A stretch of 64,000 nucleotides of DNA from Streptomyces sp. TLI_235 (GCA_002300355.1 NSGV01000003.1:1048612-1112611), one strand, 5' to 3'; counted from the first letter of the stretch, positions 10,081 through 19,227 are shown. Numbers and translations are program-made. Notes: generated from the letters alone by a model not told the origin.

Positions 10081-10302
10081 ATGCCGGTGCCCGGCGAGGC
10101 GCCCGTGGCGGCGGAGTCCTTCGGCGTGACGGGCGCCGAGCAGGCCGCGGGACAGTCGCTCGACGAACGCCTCGCTGCCGAGGAACCCGAGATCGACGCG
10201 GTCGGCGCCGCCGGCACGCCCGACCCCGCCGGACTCGGCCCCGAGGAGCGCGCGGTCCGCACGCGCCGCGTGGAGCAGGTCGACCTGCTGCCACAGGGGT
10301 GA
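10081..10302 (+). CDS. DUF5709-like small acidic protein, N-terminus uncertain
   Basis: A 73-aa protein with GVTGAEQAAGQSLDERLAAE, similar to actinomycete proteins annotated as DUF5709-like. The same frame stays open and protein-like back to about 9960 (GAEPEDEGIPDLEDGSP), but no ATG, GTG or TTG occurs there. Either a rare CTG start near 9977 is used or the 5' end has been lost. It is followed by a strong hairpin at 10313-10342. Function unknown; probably a soluble stress-associated protein. Confidence 0.55.
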   Translation: MPVPGEAPVAAESFGVTGAEQAAGQSLDERLAAEEPEIDAVGAAGTPDPAGLGPEERAVRTRRVEQVDLLPQG

Positions 10303-10312
10303 CGCGCGCGAG

Positions 10313-10342
10313 CGGCCGCAGCCCCCGGGCGGGCTGCGGCCG
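10313..10342. terminator. Bidirectional hairpin terminator
   Basis: A perfect 12-bp stem (CGGCCGCAGCCC with its complement) around a 6-base loop. It lies between the convergent DUF5709-like gene and the SDR ending at 10351, and can serve both. It lacks a U-tract, as is usual for actinomycete terminators. Confidence 0.75.
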
Positions 10343-10350
10343 TCGGGCTG

Positions 10351-11247
10351 TCACGGCAGCGGTGTGCCTCCGGTCGCGTTGACGATCTCCCCGGTGATGT
10401 ACGAGGCCTCCTGCGAGGCGAGGAACACGTACGCGGGTGCCATCTCGGCCGGCTGCGCGGCCCGCCCGAGCGGGGACTGCTCCCCGAAGTGCGCCACCTT
10501 CTCGGGCGTCATGGTGGCCGGGATCAGCGGCGTCCACACCGGGCCGGGGGCCACCGCGTTCACCCGGATCCCCTCCGGGGCGAGCTGCAGCGCGAGGCCC
10601 TGGGTGAAGGCGACGATCGCGGCCTTCGTCATGGCGTAGTCGAGCAGGTGCGGGCTGGGCTTGTACGCCTGCACCGAGGCGGTGTTGATGACCGCCGAAC
10701 CGGGCCGCAGACCGGGCAGCGCGGCGCGGGTGAGCCAGAACATGCCGTACAGGTTGGTCCTCATCACCCGGTCGAACTGCTCGGTGGTGATCGCCGCCAA
10801 GCCGTCCGGTTGCGACATCTGGTAAGCGGCGTTGTTCACCAGGACGTCCAGCCCGCCGAGTTCCCGGTCGCAGCGGTCCACCAGCGCGCGGCAGAAGCCC
10901 TCATCTCGGAGGTCGCCCGGCACGGCCAGCGCCTTCCGCCCGGCCTCCTCCACCAGGCGGACGGTCTCCTCGGCGTCCTGCTGCTCCTCGGGGAGGTGGC
11001 AGAACGCCACCTCCGCGCCCTCGCGGGCGAAGGCGAGCGCGACCGCCCGGCCGATGCCCGAGTCGCCGCCGGTGATCAGCGCCCGGCGGTCCTCCAGCCG
11101 TCCGCAGCCCCGGTAGGTGTCCTCGCCGTGGTCGGGCTCGGGGCGCATCCGACCGCCGGTGCCCGGATGCGGCTGCTTCTGTTCGGGGAACTCGGGCTGC
11201 GGGTGCTGACCCACCGGGTCCCTCCGACGGTACTGATCGCCCGTCAT
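10351..11247 (-). CDS. SDR family oxidoreductase (general-stress type)
   Basis: A 298-aa extended SDR of the YhdF/YhxC (general stress protein 39-like) group. A ~50-residue polar N-terminal extension precedes TGGDSGIGRAVA. NNAAYQM and the YAMTKAAIVA catalytic motif (YxxxK) follow. It ends YITGEIVNATGGTPLP, typical of the group. ATG at 11247 has AGGAGGAG upstream. A stress-type promoter (11434-11458) points at it with a ~175-base leader. Members are glucose/ribitol-dehydrogenase-like; the substrate is unproven. Confidence 0.88.
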   Translation of the reverse strand: MTGDQYRRRDPVGQHPQPEFPEQKQPHPGTGGRMRPEPDHGEDTYRGCGRLEDRRALITGGDSGIGRAVALAFAREGAEVAFCHLPEEQQDAEETVRLVEEAGRKALAVPGDLRDEGFCRALVDRCDRELGGLDVLVNNAAYQMSQPDGLAAITTEQFDRVMRTNLYGMFWLTRAALPGLRPGSAVINTASVQAYKPSPHLLDYAMTKAAIVAFTQGLALQLAPEGIRVNAVAPGPVWTPLIPATMTPEKVAHFGEQSPLGRAAQPAEMAPAYVFLASQEASYITGEIVNATGGTPLP

Positions 11248-11433
11248 GGCGGCTCTCCTCCTCGCACGCGGCCGGCCCTCGGAGTATGCACGGGTGGGGG
11301 CGGGCGACCCGGTTCAGGTCACCGCACGCACGGGAAGGCACCGGCCCGCCGCAGTTCCGACCGCCGAGGGGAGACCGGTCGGCGCGGCGTTCCGGGGGAC
11401 GGTGCCGGGCCTACCCGTGAAGGTGCGGGACGC

Positions 11434-11458
11434 CTGCCCGGCGCGGTTTCGGACAAAC
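11434..11458 (-). promoter_or_regulatory. Sigma-B-like promoter (GTTT-N15-GGGCAG-GCG)
   Basis: On the minus strand, GTTT at 11458-11455 is followed after 15 bases by GGGCAG at 11439-11434, then GCG. It matches the motif repeated across this window and would drive the SDR starting at 11247. Confidence 0.5.
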
Positions 11459-11500
11459 CCGCACAGGCGGGACGAACCCGAACGGGCCGCCCGGCCCGGG

Positions 11501-12658
11501 TCAGGCCCGCCAGCGCAGGACGGCGCCCACCCCGCCGGCCGGTCCCCCGGTGCCGTCCGGCACCGTCATCGCCTCGGCCCGCGAGGCGATGACGCAGCGC
11601 AGCAGCGCGTCACCGGCCTGCGCCCGCACGGGATGGGGAACGCCCATGCTGCGAAGCTCGCCGCGGTCCGTGCCGATGTGCTCGGGCTCGGGTCCGATCC
11701 AGACCTCGCGGCCGGTGTCCGGGCCGTCCGCGCGGAGCAGCAGGGTGGCGAGCTGGTGCTGCCGGGCGGCGGCCGCGACGGCGGGGACGCCCTCGGCGGC
11801 GGCTCCCGGCGCGATCTCGGTGCCCGTGCCGTCGGTGCGGTGTTCGCCGGGGCGGCCGGTGCCGCTGCGGAACCGGTCGAGGATCTCGTCGGCGTGGTGC
11901 CGGGAGAACTCCTGCCACGCCTCGTCGAGCCGCTGTTCGAAGGTCTCGGTGCGGATGCCGTCGGCGCGTCCGCCGCCGTCCACCTCCACGGTGAGCGGCC
12001 GCAGGTCCTGGGGGAGCCGCTCGTGGACGGCCCGGCGCTCGCGCGCGTCGCCGGTGAGGACGACGAGGTTCGCGCCGCAGTCCGAGCGGGCTTCGGCGAG
12101 GTGCCCGGCGATCGCGTCGGCGGACCGGTCCCAGGCGTCCTGCTCGCGGTGTCGGTAGTGCCATTCGTAGCGGTCGGCGGGCGGGGCGCGGTGCCCCCGG
12201 CCCTGCCAGGTCACTCCGTCCACGGTGCTGAGCGGCTCCGGCCGGCCGAGGCGGCGGAGCTCCAGGTCGGCTCCGGTGCGGTCGATCGCGGCGACCAGGC
12301 AGTCGGCGGCCGCGGCCTCCAGCCGGCCGAGCAGCGGGGCCAGGTGCGGCAGCGGCCCCCAGGCGGTCTCCACGACCGGGGGTGCCGTGGTCAGCGGCAC
12401 GTCGAGCACGACCTCGCCGCCTTCCGCGAACAGGGCTCGACCCGGCGGGGAGCCCGATGCGGGCTCCCCCGCGAGTTGCTCTCCGACGGCCCGGCAGGTC
12501 CGGGGGTCGGCCCCGCGGTCGGCGAGCTGGCGCACCGCCGCCCGCCGCAGCAGAACCTGCCGGTGTTCGGCGTCCTCGGTGGTGCGGGAGGTGTCGAGGC
12601 AGACGGTGGCCCAGGGGCCGGGCCTGCCTATCAGAGGTTCGAGGAAGCCGAGGTCCAT
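11501..12658 (-). CDS. baeRF2/Rv2629-type (Vms1-like) protein
   Basis: A 385-aa protein of the bacterial eRF1-like baeRF2 family, known in mycobacteria as Rv2629. It begins with the family's short start (LGFLEPLIGRPGPWATVCLD) and carries ANLVVLTGDARERRAV in its eRF1 domain-2-like core and a C-terminal domain ending RCVIASRAEAM. Relatives are implicated in ribosome-associated peptidyl-tRNA hydrolysis or dormancy/stress. No signal peptide. It is a single gene flanked by an SDR and a broken AraC regulator. Confidence 0.8.
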   Translation of the reverse strand: MDLGFLEPLIGRPGPWATVCLDTSRTTEDAEHRQVLLRRAAVRQLADRGADPRTCRAVGEQLAGEPASGSPPGRALFAEGGEVVLDVPLTTAPPVVETAWGPLPHLAPLLGRLEAAAADCLVAAIDRTGADLELRRLGRPEPLSTVDGVTWQGRGHRAPPADRYEWHYRHREQDAWDRSADAIAGHLAEARSDCGANLVVLTGDARERRAVHERLPQDLRPLTVEVDGGGRADGIRTETFEQRLDEAWQEFSRHHADEILDRFRSGTGRPGEHRTDGTGTEIAPGAAAEGVPAVAAAARQHQLATLLLRADGPDTGREVWIGPEPEHIGTDRGELRSMGVPHPVRAQAGDALLRCVIASRAEAMTVPDGTGGPAGGVGAVLRWRA

Positions 12659-12749
12659 GGCGTTCTCCGGGTCGGTGCGGGCCGGTGACGGCGCGGCTGG
12701 TCGGTGGGCCGGTGCGGCTTCCCGGCCCGTGCGCCCGGAAACCGGGCGG

Positions 12750-13347
12750 TCAGTCCGTGAGGCGGAGCGTGGTGCGGGGCGCTGCCCGGTACACCTCGCG
12801 GTAGAACGCGGCGAGCCGGCCGCTGTGACCGAAGCCCCAGCGCGCGGCGATCTCGGTCACGGTGGTGGTCACCGGGTCCGCCGCCGCCAGGTCCCGGTGG
12901 GCCGCATCCGGGCGGACCCGGCGCGGGTGGGTGAGCGGTGTGGTGTCCCGGTGCCGGCGGAAGGCGTACTGCAGGGCGCGCGACGTGACGTAGGCGGCCG
13001 CGGCGATGTCGGCGGGGACGACGTCCTCGGCCGCGTGGGACTCCATGAAGGCGACCGCGCGGCGCACCGTGTCCGGGGCCGCGGCCACGCCCGGCTCGGA
13101 TACCGGGCCGGCGTCCGGGTCCGCGACGTCGGGGAGGACGGCGACGCAGCGGAGAACGGCCTTCCACAGGTCCGCGGCGGCCGATTCCGGGGCGGAGCCG
13201 CAAGATCGGGTCGCCGTCGGTCCGGCCGGCCGGTCTCAGCCAGGCCCCGAGAACGGGGTCCGCGACCTGCCACGGCACACCACTGTCCGGCGCCGGGGGC
13301 GGCGAGCGGCCCGGCGGGATCGGATCGGAGCGAGCGGTACCGGTCAT
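12750..13347 (-). pseudogene. AraC-family regulator, frameshifted
   Basis: The C-terminal AraC HTH domain is readable (AAAAYVTSRALQYAFRRHR and EIAARWGFGHSGRLAAFYR). Upstream the frame continues as ESAAADLWKAVLRCVAVLPD but hits TGA with no start. The likely N-terminus from ATG 13347 (ending DGDPILRLRP) is in another frame, so a single indel near 13190 splits the gene. A second AraC fragment of the same subfamily lies at 23770-24142. Confidence 0.65.
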
Positions 13348-13482
13348 CCGGGACCACCTCCTCGACGGCGACAGGCGACGGCCGACCGGCACCGGGAGGC
13401 TCGGCGCCGCGCCCTCTCCCTTCACACCTGCACCACTGGACGGAGGCGAAACGCCCTCGGCCCCACCGATGAGGCCCGCCTC

Positions 13483-13507
13483 GTTAGAACCCGGAGCGGC
13501 CGGGCAG
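13483..13507 (+). promoter_or_regulatory. Sigma-B-like promoter (GTTA-N15-GGGCAG-ACGC)
   Basis: GTTA at 13483 and GGGCAG at 13502 are separated by 15 bases and followed by ACGC. It lies ~43 bases upstream of the SRPBCC gene at 13550. The -35 fits GTT better than GNNT. Confidence 0.5.
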
Positions 13508-13549
13508 ACGCGTGGCGGACCTGTTGGACGAGAAGACTGGAGGCCCGGC

Positions 13550-14014
13550 ATGAGCATGGTTCAAGAGTCCGTCGAGGTCGAGGTTCCGCTGCACACCGCG
13601 TACAACCAGTGGACGCAGTTCGCGGACTTCCCCCGCTTCATGGAGGGCGTGGAGGAGGTCACCCAGATCGACGAGCGGCACAACCACTGGAAGACCAAGG
13701 TCGCCGGGGTGAGCCGCGAGTTCGACACCGAGATCGTCGACCAGTTGCCCGACGAGAAGATCGCCTGGCGCACCATGGGCGGCGACGTCCAGCAGATGGG
13801 CGTGGTCACGTTCGAGCGCCTCGACCAGGACCACACGATGGTGCGGCTGGCAATGGACTTCAAGCCGGGCGGCGTCGCCGAGAAGGCCGCCGAGATGATG
13901 GGGATGGTCGACCGCCGGGTCAAGGGCGACCTGCGGCGCTTCAAGTCCTTCATCGAGGACCAGGGCCTGGAGAGCGGCGGCTGGCGCGGCCGGATCACCC
14001 CCGGCAGCTCCTGA
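13550..14014 (+). CDS. SRPBCC family (polyketide cyclase/dehydrase-like) protein
   Basis: A 154-aa START/Bet v1-fold protein. Typical features are the N-terminal strand ESVEVEVPLHTAYNQWTQF, FMEGVEEVTQID, and a long C-terminal helix (RRVKGDLRRFKSFIED). ATG at 13550 follows CTGGAGG with good spacing. Members bind small hydrophobic ligands, and this subtype is frequent in Streptomyces stress and gas-vesicle loci; a relative occurs at 45180-46091. A sigma-B-like promoter sits directly upstream. The specific function is unknown. Confidence 0.85.
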   Translation: MSMVQESVEVEVPLHTAYNQWTQFADFPRFMEGVEEVTQIDERHNHWKTKVAGVSREFDTEIVDQLPDEKIAWRTMGGDVQQMGVVTFERLDQDHTMVRLAMDFKPGGVAEKAAEMMGMVDRRVKGDLRRFKSFIEDQGLESGGWRGRITPGSS

Positions 14015-14080
14015 CCACCCGCGGGAACGGAGGGCCGCCGCGGTGCTCCGCGGCGGCCTTCCACCGTGTGCCGCACCGGA

Positions 14081-14105
14081 GTTTTCCGCTCGCCGGCAGG
14101 GGCAG
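14081..14105 (+). promoter_or_regulatory. Sigma-B-like promoter, leaderless type
   Basis: GTTT at 14081, 15-base spacer, GGGCAG at 14100, then GCGC. Only nine bases separate the -10 from ATG 14115, and there is no ribosome-binding site, so the transcript should be leaderless or nearly so. Confidence 0.55.
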
Positions 14106-14114
14106 GCGCGGGCC

Positions 14115-15581
14115 ATGGACCAGTCACAAGCCCCCGTGCTGGAGGCCCTCGCGGCCCACCGCGCGAATCCGCCGACCGCGTTCACCCCGCCGGGCCACAA
14201 GCAGGGCCGCGGCGCCGACCCACGGGTCCTGGCGGCCCTCGGCGCGGACGTGTTCCGCTCGGACGTGCTCGCCGTCAGCGGCCTGGACGACCGCACCTCG
14301 TCCCGGCGGATCCTCGAACGCGCGCAGGAGCTGATGGCCGAGGCCGTCGGCGCGGAGCACACCTTCTTCTCCACCTGCGGCAGTTCGCTGTCGGTCAAGG
14401 CGGCCATGCTCTCGGTCGCCGGCCCGCACGAGGAGCTGCTGGTCGGCCGCGACGCCCACAAGTCCGTCGTGGCCGGACTGATCCTCGCCGGCATCCGCCC
14501 GGTCTGGGTGGACCCGCAGTGGGACCCCGACCTGCATCTGGCGCACCCGCCGTCGGCGGACGCCTTCGACGCCGCCTTCCGCGAACACCCCGACGCGCGC
14601 GGTGCCCTCGTCACCTCCCCCACCCCGTACGGCACCTGCGCCGACCTCGCCGCGATCGCCGAGACCGCCCACCGACGCGGCCGGCCGCTGATCGTGGACG
14701 AGGCGTGGGGCGCCCACCTGCCCTTCCACCCCGAGCTGCCGACCTGGGCCATGGACGCGGGCGCCGACGTCTGCGTGACCTCCGTCCACAAGATGGGCTC
14801 CGCCTTCGAGCAGAGTTCGGTCTTCCACCTGCAGGGCGACCTGGTCGATCCGGCCGTGCTGAAGCAGCGCGCCGACCTGCTCGGCACCACCAGCCCCTCC
14901 GTCCTGGTGTACGCCGCGCTCGACGGCTGGCGCCGCCAGATGGTCCAGCACGGCCGGGCCCTGTACGACGCCGCCCTCGGCCTGGCCGCCGACCTCCGCA
15001 CCCGCATCGACGCACTGGACGGCCTGCACGTCCACGGCCGCGAGGACTTCTGCGCGCCCGGCCGCGCCGCCGACCTCGACCCGCTGCAACTCGTCGTCGA
15101 CCTGTCGGAGCTCGGCACGACCGGCTACCTCGCGGGCGACTGGCTGCGCTCCCACCACCAGGTCGACCTGCACGTGTCCGACCACCGCCGGATCAGCGCC
15201 CAGCTGACCCACGCCGACGACAGCACCACGGCCCACGTCCTGGTGTCCGCGCTGACCGAACTCGTCACGGTCGCGCCCGGTCTTCCGCCCGCCGGCAAGG
15301 TCCACGTCCCCGACCCGGCCCGGCTGCGCCTGGAGCAGGTGCTCCTCCCCCGCGACGCCTTCTTCGGCGCGGTGGAGCGGGTGCCGGTCGAGGAGGCCGC
15401 CGGCCGGATCACCGCCGAGATGCTCACGCCGTACCCTCCCGGCATCCCGGCCGCGCTGCCGGGCGAGCGCCTGAACGGCGACGTGGTGGCCTACCTGCGC
15501 ACCGGGGTCGACGCCGGGATGCTCGTCCCCGACGCCGCCGACCCCCGGCTGCGGTCGGTGCGGGTCGCCGTCGAGGGCTGA
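14115..15581 (+). CDS. PLP-dependent Orn/Lys/Arg decarboxylase family protein
   Basis: A 488-aa fold-type I PLP enzyme of the short ornithine/lysine/arginine decarboxylase group. TPPGHKQGRG opens the catalytic domain. GRDAHKSV provides the His that stacks on PLP, VDEAWGAH the Asp, and SVHKMGSAF the Schiff-base Lys. The C-terminal domain begins near residue 400. The exact amino-acid substrate is not decidable. ATG 14115 is favoured because a promoter -10 lies nine bases upstream; no Shine-Dalgarno is present. Likely role: polyamine synthesis or acid-stress decarboxylation. Confidence 0.85.
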   Translation: MDQSQAPVLEALAAHRANPPTAFTPPGHKQGRGADPRVLAALGADVFRSDVLAVSGLDDRTSSRRILERAQELMAEAVGAEHTFFSTCGSSLSVKAAMLSVAGPHEELLVGRDAHKSVVAGLILAGIRPVWVDPQWDPDLHLAHPPSADAFDAAFREHPDARGALVTSPTPYGTCADLAAIAETAHRRGRPLIVDEAWGAHLPFHPELPTWAMDAGADVCVTSVHKMGSAFEQSSVFHLQGDLVDPAVLKQRADLLGTTSPSVLVYAALDGWRRQMVQHGRALYDAALGLAADLRTRIDALDGLHVHGREDFCAPGRAADLDPLQLVVDLSELGTTGYLAGDWLRSHHQVDLHVSDHRRISAQLTHADDSTTAHVLVSALTELVTVAPGLPPAGKVHVPDPARLRLEQVLLPRDAFFGAVERVPVEEAAGRITAEMLTPYPPGIPAALPGERLNGDVVAYLRTGVDAGMLVPDAADPRLRSVRVAVEG

Positions 15582-15588
15582 CCGCCAT

Positions 15589-15613
15589 GCGTGAGCGGGG
15601 GTCCACGGGGTAG
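15589..15613 (+). promoter_or_regulatory. Sigma-B-like promoter (GCGT-N15-GGGTAG-GCGC)
   Basis: GCGT at 15589, 15-base spacer, GGGTAG at 15608 followed by GCGC. It starts seven bases after the decarboxylase stop and ~37 bases before ATG 15651. Confidence 0.5.
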
Positions 15614-15650
15614 GCGCGCCGCCAGGCACCAGCGAGCCCGAGGAGGAGCC

Positions 15651-15974
15651 ATGCCGGCCGGTTCGAGCAAGAAGCGGGAACGCCAGTACGAGCACATCAA
15701 GGACAGTGCGCTGGACCGCGGCGAGAGCGAGAAGCGGGCGGAGGAGATCGCCGCCCGGACGGTCAACAAGGAACGCGCCCGGCACGGCGAGTCGAAGACC
15801 GCCAGCCGCAGCTCCATCCAGGACATGTCGTCGTCGCGGCGGGGCGGGCAGCGTTCACACTCCGGTGCCCAGGGCCCCACCTACGACCAGCTCTACAACG
15901 AGGCCAAGCAGCGCAACATCCACGGCCGCTCGAAGATGAACAAGAAACAGCTCGCCAAGGCGCTCGGCCGCTGA
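15651..15974 (+). CDS. Small basic protein with Rho-N/SAP-like C-terminus
   Basis: A 107-aa highly charged protein often annotated as a plasmid-stabilisation protein in actinomycetes. The N-terminal helix is rich in Lys/Arg/Glu (KKRERQYEHIKDSALDRGES). The last 30 residues (TYDQLYNEAKQRNIHGRSKM, then NKKQLAKAL) match the Rho-N/SAP-like helical motif that binds nucleic acid. ATG 15651 has an excellent AGGAGGAG site. It is probably DNA- or RNA-binding and stress-induced; the function is unproven. Confidence 0.8.
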   Translation: MPAGSSKKRERQYEHIKDSALDRGESEKRAEEIAARTVNKERARHGESKTASRSSIQDMSSSRRGGQRSHSGAQGPTYDQLYNEAKQRNIHGRSKMNKKQLAKALGR

Positions 15975-16087
15975 GGCCTCTGCCCCGGCCCCCGGAGGTC
16001 GGCCGGTGCCCTGCGGCGCCGCCGGCCTCCGGGGGCCGCCCGCCTCCCCGGGTCACCGAATCGACGGTCCGTCCGGAGGTCCCCCTG

Positions 16088-18310
16088 ATGGACACCTCTG
16101 CCGACAAGGCATCCGATGGCACACCGCCCGCACCGGCCGGGTCCGATCCCGAGCTGGATGCGGAGCTGACCGCGACCGTGCGCCGGACCGGCGCGACCGC
16201 GGGCGCCGTCTACCTCCTCGACCGGGAACCGGTCCTGGTGATGGCCGTGGCCTTCGGCCTGCCGTCGGGACTCACCGCGGCGTGGCGGCGCGTCCCGCTG
16301 GGCGCACCGCTGCCGGTCGGCGACGCGGTGCGGGAGGAGCGGTTCGTGTGGGTCGGCTCGCAGCAGGACCTCGCCCGCTCCTACCCCCGCCTCGCGGCCT
16401 CCCTGCCCCACCCGCTCGCCCTCGCCGCGGCCCCGCTCACCGGGGCCCGCAGGGTCTGGGGCGCGCTGCTGCTGGTCTTCCCCGCCGACCACCCCCAGCG
16501 CGCCACCCCCCGCGAACGCGGCCACATCACCAACCGGGCCCGCCGGCTCGCCCGCCTCCTGGACGATGCGGACCACCCGCCGAACCTGCCCGACCTGCCG
16601 CGCACCGCCCCTGACCTACCGGCCCGTCAGGCGCCGGCGCAGCCGGCACTGGCGGCGGCGGACTTCGCCGAACGCCTGCCCGGGGCCAGCCTGGCCCTCG
16701 ACCTGGAGGGACGGATCGCCTACGCCAGCGCCGGCACCGAGGATCTGCTGGGCCGCCCCCCGGACCAGCTGGTCGGCGCGCTGCCCTGGCTGGCTCTTCC
16801 GTGGCTCGACGACCCCGGCGTCGAGGACCGCTACCGCACGGCCGTCATCAGCCGGGAGCCCGCCGCCTTCACCGCGCTGCGGCCGCCCGACACCTGGCTG
16901 GACTTCCGGCTCCATCCGGACCGCAGCGGCATCAGCGTCCGCGTCACCCCCGCCCACACCGGTTCGGCGGCGGACGACCCCGCGGACGGGCCCCGGCCCG
17001 ACGACGAGCACCGGGGCGGCCGCCTCTACCAGCTCATGCACCTCACCGCGGCCCTCACCGAGGCCGTCGGCGTCCGCGACGTCGTCGAGATGGTCGCCGA
17101 CCAGGTCCTGCCCGCCTTCGGCGCGGACGGGCTCGTCCTGTCGGCCGCCGACGCCGGCCGACTGAAGATCATCGGCCACTGCGGCTACCCCTCCGCGAAC
17201 ATCGACCGGCTGGACGGCCTGCCGCTCGACACCCGCCTCACCCCCGCCGGCCATGTGCTGGCCACCGGCATCCCGGAGTTCTTCTCGGACCCGCACCGGA
17301 TGGCCTACGAGTACCCCGGCGCCCAGCGGATGAGCGGCAAGCACGCCTGGGCCGTGCTCCCGCTGATCGTCTCCGGCCGGCCGGTCGGCGTCTGCATCCT
17401 GTCCTACGACCGCCCCCGGACGTTCAGCGCCGACGAGCGCGCCGTCCTCACCTCGCTCGCCGGCCTGCTGGCCCAGGCCGTCGACCGCGCCCGGCTGTAC
17501 GACGCCACGCACGACCTCGCCGACGACCTCCAGCACGCGCTGCTCCCGCACTCCCTCCCGCACGTCCCCGGCATCACGGTCGCCTCCCGATACCTGCCCG
17601 CCACCCGCGGCCTCGACGTCGGCGGCGACTTCTACGACTTCATCCGGCTCGACGAACGCACCGCGGCCGCGGTGATCGGCGATGTGCAGGGCCACAACAC
17701 CACCGCCGCCGCCCTGATGGGCCAGGTCCGCACCGCCGTCCACGCCCACGCGAGCGCCGGCGCCGCCCCGGGCCAGGTGCTGGCCCGCACCAACCGGCTG
17801 CTCGCCGATCTCGACCCCGATCTGCTCGTCTCCTGCCTCTACGCCCAGCTCGACCTCACCCGCCGCCAGGTCACCCTCGCCTCCGCCGGCCACCCGCCGC
17901 CGCTGCTGCGCCGACCGGGCGGGCAGGGCCACGTCCTGACCGTCGAGGCCGGGCCCCTGCTCGGCGTCGACACGGACGCCGGCTACCCACTCACCACCCT
18001 CCCGCTGCTCAACGGGACACTGCTGGCCCTGTACACCGACGGGCTGGTCGAGATCCCCGGCACGGACGCCTCCCGCACCACGGCCGACCTGGCCGCTCTC
18101 CTCGGCGACAGCCGCGCCGAAACACCCGACCGGCTCATCGACGAGCTGGTGCACCACAGCTGGCCCGCCGGCCGGCACACCGACGACATCGCCCTCCTCG
18201 TGCTGGACATCGTGCCCGCCGACGCGGCACCGTACGGGCCCGGTCGCCCGGTCGACCACGACACGCCGGCCGGTGCGCCGCGCGGGAGTGAGCGGTCCGC
18301 GGCAGGGTAG
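16088..18310 (+). CDS. GAF-PAS-GAF-SpoIIE (PPM) phosphatase
   Basis: A 740-aa sensor phosphatase. Order: GAF-like domain (~25-150), PAS domain (~190-290), second GAF (~320-470), then a PPM/SpoIIE phosphatase (~490-725). Metal-binding motifs VGGDFYDF, IGDVQGHN, SAGHPPP and TDDIALLVL are all present. Family role: it dephosphorylates STAS anti-anti-sigma factors and so releases a sigma factor from its RsbW-like kinase. STAS proteins and RsbW-like kinases in the window are candidate partners. ATG 16088 has GGAGG upstream. No membrane segment is seen, so sensing is cytosolic. Confidence 0.9.
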   Translation: MDTSADKASDGTPPAPAGSDPELDAELTATVRRTGATAGAVYLLDREPVLVMAVAFGLPSGLTAAWRRVPLGAPLPVGDAVREERFVWVGSQQDLARSYPRLAASLPHPLALAAAPLTGARRVWGALLLVFPADHPQRATPRERGHITNRARRLARLLDDADHPPNLPDLPRTAPDLPARQAPAQPALAAADFAERLPGASLALDLEGRIAYASAGTEDLLGRPPDQLVGALPWLALPWLDDPGVEDRYRTAVISREPAAFTALRPPDTWLDFRLHPDRSGISVRVTPAHTGSAADDPADGPRPDDEHRGGRLYQLMHLTAALTEAVGVRDVVEMVADQVLPAFGADGLVLSAADAGRLKIIGHCGYPSANIDRLDGLPLDTRLTPAGHVLATGIPEFFSDPHRMAYEYPGAQRMSGKHAWAVLPLIVSGRPVGVCILSYDRPRTFSADERAVLTSLAGLLAQAVDRARLYDATHDLADDLQHALLPHSLPHVPGITVASRYLPATRGLDVGGDFYDFIRLDERTAAAVIGDVQGHNTTAAALMGQVRTAVHAHASAGAAPGQVLARTNRLLADLDPDLLVSCLYAQLDLTRRQVTLASAGHPPPLLRRPGGQGHVLTVEAGPLLGVDTDAGYPLTTLPLLNGTLLALYTDGLVEIPGTDASRTTADLAALLGDSRAETPDRLIDELVHHSWPAGRHTDDIALLVLDIVPADAAPYGPGRPVDHDTPAGAPRGSERSAAG

Positions 18311-18381
18311 GTGGCTGTGACTCACGGCGTCCGCCGCCCGGCGCGGCGCCCGCATGCTCCGCACCCGGGAGGTCCCCCGCC

Positions 18382-18708
18382 GTGGCATCCGCGTCCGCCG
18401 TCCAGGAGTTCATCGCCGTCAGAACGCCCGAGGAGATCGACCGCGCGGCCTGCGCGGTCCGCATCGACGGCGGGCCCGAGGCCCGCGGTGCCGCCGCGGC
18501 CTACCGGTGGGTGCTCGACCCGGAGGCGCCGGCGCCGATCAGCGGCAGCCGGCGCGGGGTGATCACGGAGCCGGACCTGGCGGCGGAGGAGCGGGCAGCG
18601 CTCCTGGCCGCCCGGGACCCCGCACGCCTTGCGGCCGAGAGGCAGCGCGCACGCGGCGTGGCCAAGGCGCTCGGCTGGGTGCTCGGCTTCGCGCCGCTGA
18701 ACGACTGA
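18382..18708 (+). CDS. Hypothetical protein
   Basis: A 108-aa protein from GTG 18382 preceded by GGGAGGT. It is Ala/Arg-rich and predicted largely helical, with ALGWVLGFAPL as its only hydrophobic stretch. I do not recognise the family. It follows the SpoIIE phosphatase by 71 bases. A GGGTAG at 18304 could be a weak promoter -10. High G/C at third positions supports it being real. Confidence 0.6.
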   Translation: MASASAVQEFIAVRTPEEIDRAACAVRIDGGPEARGAAAAYRWVLDPEAPAPISGSRRGVITEPDLAAEERAALLAARDPARLAAERQRARGVAKALGWVLGFAPLND

Positions 18709-18825
18709 AGGGGCACGTAGTCGGACTCCGCCCCGCGGGCCGGGCAGGGAGTCCTCGGTGCGGACGGCGAATGAGCGGCGCCTCACCACGCGCCTACCCG
18801 CACGCCCGAGAACCACCCGTGCCGG

Positions 18826-19227
18826 TCAGGGCGCGTGCAGCACGGCCCACACGGTCTTGCCGATCGGAACGGGCGTGACACCCCAGTCCACGGCCAGCGG
18901 GTCGACGATGTGCAGGCCGTGGCCGTGCGGCTGCTGCGGACGGTACGGGCGGAGCACCGGCGGCCGGGTGCTCGCGTCGGTCACGGACACGGTGAGGGTG
19001 TCGTGGTCCAGGTCGAGGTCGAGGCTGAGCGGGCCCGGGGTGTGGCAGTAGGCGTTGGTGAGCAGTTCGCAGGCCACCAGCAGCACGTTCTCCGCCCGCC
19101 GTCCCTCGGACGGAACGGGGGCGTCGCGCTGGGCCAATGCGCGGCGCAGGTAGGCCATGCCCGCCTGTGGCTCGCGACCGTCGGTCGGCCCGAGTGGCAG
19201 ATGCCAGTGGCACGCTGTCCGGTTCAC
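18826..19227 (-). CDS. RsbW-like ATP-binding anti-sigma kinase
   Basis: A 133-aa GHKL (HATPase_c_2) protein. It shows the N-box (ENVLLVACELLTNAYCHT) and G-box (QPHGHGLHIVD, IGKTVWAVL) of the RsbW/SpoIIAB-like histidine-kinase fold, with no other domain. Family role: it binds a sigma factor or phosphorylates a STAS antagonist. It lies between a SpoIIE phosphatase and a broken STAS gene, consistent with a partner-switching module. It could act on any STAS in the genome. Confidence 0.85.
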   Translation of the reverse strand: MNRTACHWHLPLGPTDGREPQAGMAYLRRALAQRDAPVPSEGRRAENVLLVACELLTNAYCHTPGPLSLDLDLDHDTLTVSVTDASTRPPVLRPYRPQQPHGHGLHIVDPLAVDWGVTPVPIGKTVWAVLHAP

